Shown here piece by piece: positions 62,372 through 64,000 of a stretch of 64,000 nt of DNA. Origin of the DNA: Nonomuraea angiospora (GTDB lineage: Bacteria > Actinomycetota > Actinomycetes > Streptosporangiales > Streptosporangiaceae). Position numbers and translations under genes: made by a program. Numbering within the stretch: the stretch's first letter is position 1; each line of letters begins with the position of its first letter. Location: positions 12,214,001-12,278,000 of the forward strand of contig NZ_JADBEK010000001.1 of NCBI RefSeq assembly GCF_014873145.1, read 5' to 3'. The notes below the pieces were generated by a model that was not told the DNA's origin, did not search any database, and worked only from the letters and a program-made list of their open reading frames with translations.

Positions 62372-63220
62372 ATGACGGACGACCTCCACGCCCTCTCCGG
62401 CGCCTACGCCGTGCACGCACTGCCGTACGCCGAGTGGGTGCTGTACGAGGAGCATCTGCCGGCGTGCTCGGCCTGCTGGATGGAGGTCCGGCGGCTGCGG
62501 GAGACGGCGGCCAGGCTCGCCGAGGCGGTGGCCGAGCCACCGCCCGCCCCGCTCCGGCAGCGCCTGCTCGACGCCGCCCACGACCAGCGGCGGCCCGACC
62601 AGCGGCCCGACCAGCGGCCCGAGCGGCGGCGGCCCGAGGAGCGGCCGGAGAGGGGGTCAGGAGCGGTGCCCGACGACGGCCCGACCATCTGGTGGCCCCC
62701 GGCGTCCCGCACGCCCGCAGCCCCGCCTGCGGCCCCGCCCGCGCCCCTCAGGCGCCGCCGGGCCAGGGTGACGGCGGGCCTGGCGGCCGTGGCCGCGGTG
62801 GCCGCGGTCGCGCTCGGCGCCGTCGCCGTGGACGCCCGCCGTGACCTGAGCGACCTGACCGCCAGGAACGACGAGGTGATCGCCGTGCTGGCCGCGCCCG
62901 ACGCCGAGACGGTACGCAGGCCCGCCACCTCCGGCGGCACCGGCACGGTCGTGATCTCCAGGGCCAGGGGACGCCTGGTGTTCGCCTCGTCCGGCCTGGC
63001 CGAGCTGCCCCGGTCCAAGGGGTACGAGCTGTGGCTGATGGGCCCGGACGGCCCCCGCCCCGCCGGGATGCTCGACCGGGCCGGGGGCGGCCTGACCGCC
63101 CCCCTGCTGATCACGCCGGAGCGGGGGGAGGACCGCGTGGCGCTCACGGTCGAGCCGGCGGCCGGTTCCGGCAGGCCCACGACGCGGCCGATCCTCCTGG
63201 CCGAGCTCCCGGAGGCCTGA
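62372..63220 (+). CDS. Anti-sigma factor, RskA-like, with zinc-binding N terminus
   Basis: 282 residues. The N-terminal anti-sigma domain has the ZAS-like motif HLPACSAC (H-x3-C-x2-C, about residue 29-36). A repetitive Arg/Pro/Gln/Glu linker (DQRRPDQRPDQRPERR, about 70-95) precedes a single membrane helix (about 132-153, VTAGLAAVAAVAAVALGAVAV), and the extracytoplasmic RskA C-terminal domain follows (GYELWLMGPDGPRPAG). Anti-sigma factors of this type hold an ECF sigma factor until proteolysis. No sigma gene is next to it within this window. The second ATG (62372) is best placed behind GGGAG. Confidence 0.88.
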   Translation: MTDDLHALSGAYAVHALPYAEWVLYEEHLPACSACWMEVRRLRETAARLAEAVAEPPPAPLRQRLLDAAHDQRRPDQRPDQRPERRRPEERPERGSGAVPDDGPTIWWPPASRTPAAPPAAPPAPLRRRRARVTAGLAAVAAVAAVALGAVAVDARRDLSDLTARNDEVIAVLAAPDAETVRRPATSGGTGTVVISRARGRLVFASSGLAELPRSKGYELWLMGPDGPRPAGMLDRAGGGLTAPLLITPERGEDRVALTVEPAAGSGRPTTRPILLAELPEA

Positions 63221-63271
63221 CACGCAGTTAGGGGGTTGGTCACGGGCGTTTGATCGTAGATAGTGCTGGGC

Positions 63272-64000
63272 ATGCGTATCTTCGCGGCCCTGGCGCTGGC
63301 CGCCGCACTGTTACCCGTGTTACCCGTGCCCGCGGCGGCCGCCGAGGCGGGCGCGGCCACCGTGGCGCCCGTCCAGGTCACGGGCTCTCCGGCCAGGCGA
63401 TTCAACCTGATCATCATGGGCGACGGCTACACCGAGCCGGAGCAGGCGAAGTTCCGGGCGGACGTGGACCGGCACCTCAACGTGATGTGGTCGATCGAGC
63501 CGTTCAAGACGTATCGCAACTACATCAACGTCTACCGCGTCGACATCGTCTCCGGCGAGTCCGGCATCAGCTGCGACCCCGGACTGGACGCGCCGAGGAA
63601 GGTCACCCCGCTCGGCATGGGCTTCTGGGGCCGCTGCAACCCCGCCAGCGTCCAGCGCCTGATCACCATGGACAACGCCGCCGCCACCCGCTACGCCGAC
63701 CTGGTCACCGGCACCTCCTCCGGCAACCGGCAGATCCTCGCGCTCGGCAACAGCGGCACGTACGGCGGCGCCGGCGGCTCGTACGCCACCGCCTCGGGCA
63801 GCAACAGCATGTCCGCCCTGATCAGCCCGCACGAGCTGGGCCACTCCCTGGGCGGCCTGCAGGACGAGTACGACTACTACCAGCGCGGCGTCCCCGGCGG
63901 CGCCTACCCGGGAGCCGAGCCGTCCAGCCCCCACCACACCCTGCTGACCGAGCAGCAGCTGAAGGACCAGCAGAAGAAGTGGTGGCGCTGGCTGGGCGAG
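63272..64000 (+). CDS. M64-family metallopeptidase, secreted (partial at window end)
   Basis: At least 243 residues, running out of the window. Signal peptide (MRIFAALALAAALLPVLPV, then an Ala-rich cleavage site); the M64 core has NLIIMGDGYTEPEQAKF at the start and the zinc motif SPHELGHSLGGLQDEY (HExGH with a downstream acidic ligand). Secreted IgA-peptidase-like zinc endopeptidases belong here. The codons for Leu14 and Leu17 in the signal peptide are TTA (63311-63313 and 63320-63322). No ribosome site is obvious, so it may be leaderless. Confidence 0.9.
   Translation, partial: MRIFAALALAAALLPVLPVPAAAAEAGAATVAPVQVTGSPARRFNLIIMGDGYTEPEQAKFRADVDRHLNVMWSIEPFKTYRNYINVYRVDIVSGESGISCDPGLDAPRKVTPLGMGFWGRCNPASVQRLITMDNAAATRYADLVTGTSSGNRQILALGNSGTYGGAGGSYATASGSNSMSALISPHELGHSLGGLQDEYDYYQRGVPGGAYPGAEPSSPHHTLLTEQQLKDQQKKWWRWLGE

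Overview
The window looks like a chromosomal segment of a high-GC actinomycete, most likely of the order Streptosporangiales (Nonomuraea or a relative; this is an inference from style, not a database match). The signs are very GC-rich coding with G/C third positions, many GTG starts, ATGA/GTGA start-stop overlaps, a class II DAHP synthase, a DUF574-type methyltransferase, an HspR-type HAIR operator, a SigR-type promoter and rare TTA codons. No rRNA, tRNA, CRISPR array, insertion sequence or prophage was recognised. The content is mostly core and housekeeping-accessory, with two broken genes and an unusual density of short tandem-repeat arrays.

Layout. 0.1-3.7 kb: ATP-grasp ligase, FAD oxidoreductase and a frameshifted secreted GEVED protein. 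3.7-7.3 kb (minus): acyl-ACP desaturase, AarF/UbiB kinase-like protein, NADPH-FMN reductase. 7.3-11.4 kb: Nudix hydrolase, ArfB ribosome rescue factor, alpha/beta hydrolase, HAD hydrolase, PhoD phosphatase. 11.8-19.7 kb: a MacAB-like efflux system (adaptor, ATPase, permease, DUF5666-like protein) in one overlapping operon with its own two-component system, opposite a second adaptor that carries a very large low-complexity insert. 19.9-24.7 kb: FG-GAP propeller protein, cytochrome P450, TetR-MFS exporter pair. 24.7-29.5 kb: heme oxygenase, DUF1023 hydrolase and a phenylacetate-CoA-ligase-like enzyme, separated by four tandem-repeat arrays. 29.5-32 kb: NarL-type two-component system. 32.1-36.1 kb: lon, fic, marR. 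36.2-38.5 kb: FUSC transporter and GH13 enzyme. 38.6-41.3 kb: metNIQ methionine ABC transporter. 41.4-44.3 kb: acyl-CoA synthetase and HtrA-like protease. 44.3-46.9 kb: a four-gene ABC-2 export operon with its regulator. 47-52.3 kb: cydABDC, with very compact oxidase subunits. 52.5-54.7 kb: PadR with a membrane partner, then a VOC-ArsR-SRPBCC operon. 54.7-57.6 kb: pentapeptide-repeat protein and a decayed extracellular nuclease. 57.6-64 kb: thioredoxin, methyltransferase, repeat-rich gap, class II DAHP synthase, FAD monooxygenase-like enzyme, anti-sigma factor and the start of an M64 metallopeptidase.

How it works together. Several units have recognisable control sites: lon by a HAIR box (HspR), thioredoxin by a GGAAT-N18-GTT promoter (SigR), the di-iron desaturase/Nudix divergent promoter by an iron-box-like site, cydABDC by three 15-bp-phased repeats next to a divergent padR, the VOC-ArsR-SRPBCC operon by a palindrome inside its promoter, and the ABC-2 operon by an inverted repeat over its -10. 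The themes are envelope export, respiration, iron/heme and redox or protein-damage stress. The least explained features are the tandem arrays, two of which repeat the 3' end, including the stop codon, of the gene they follow.
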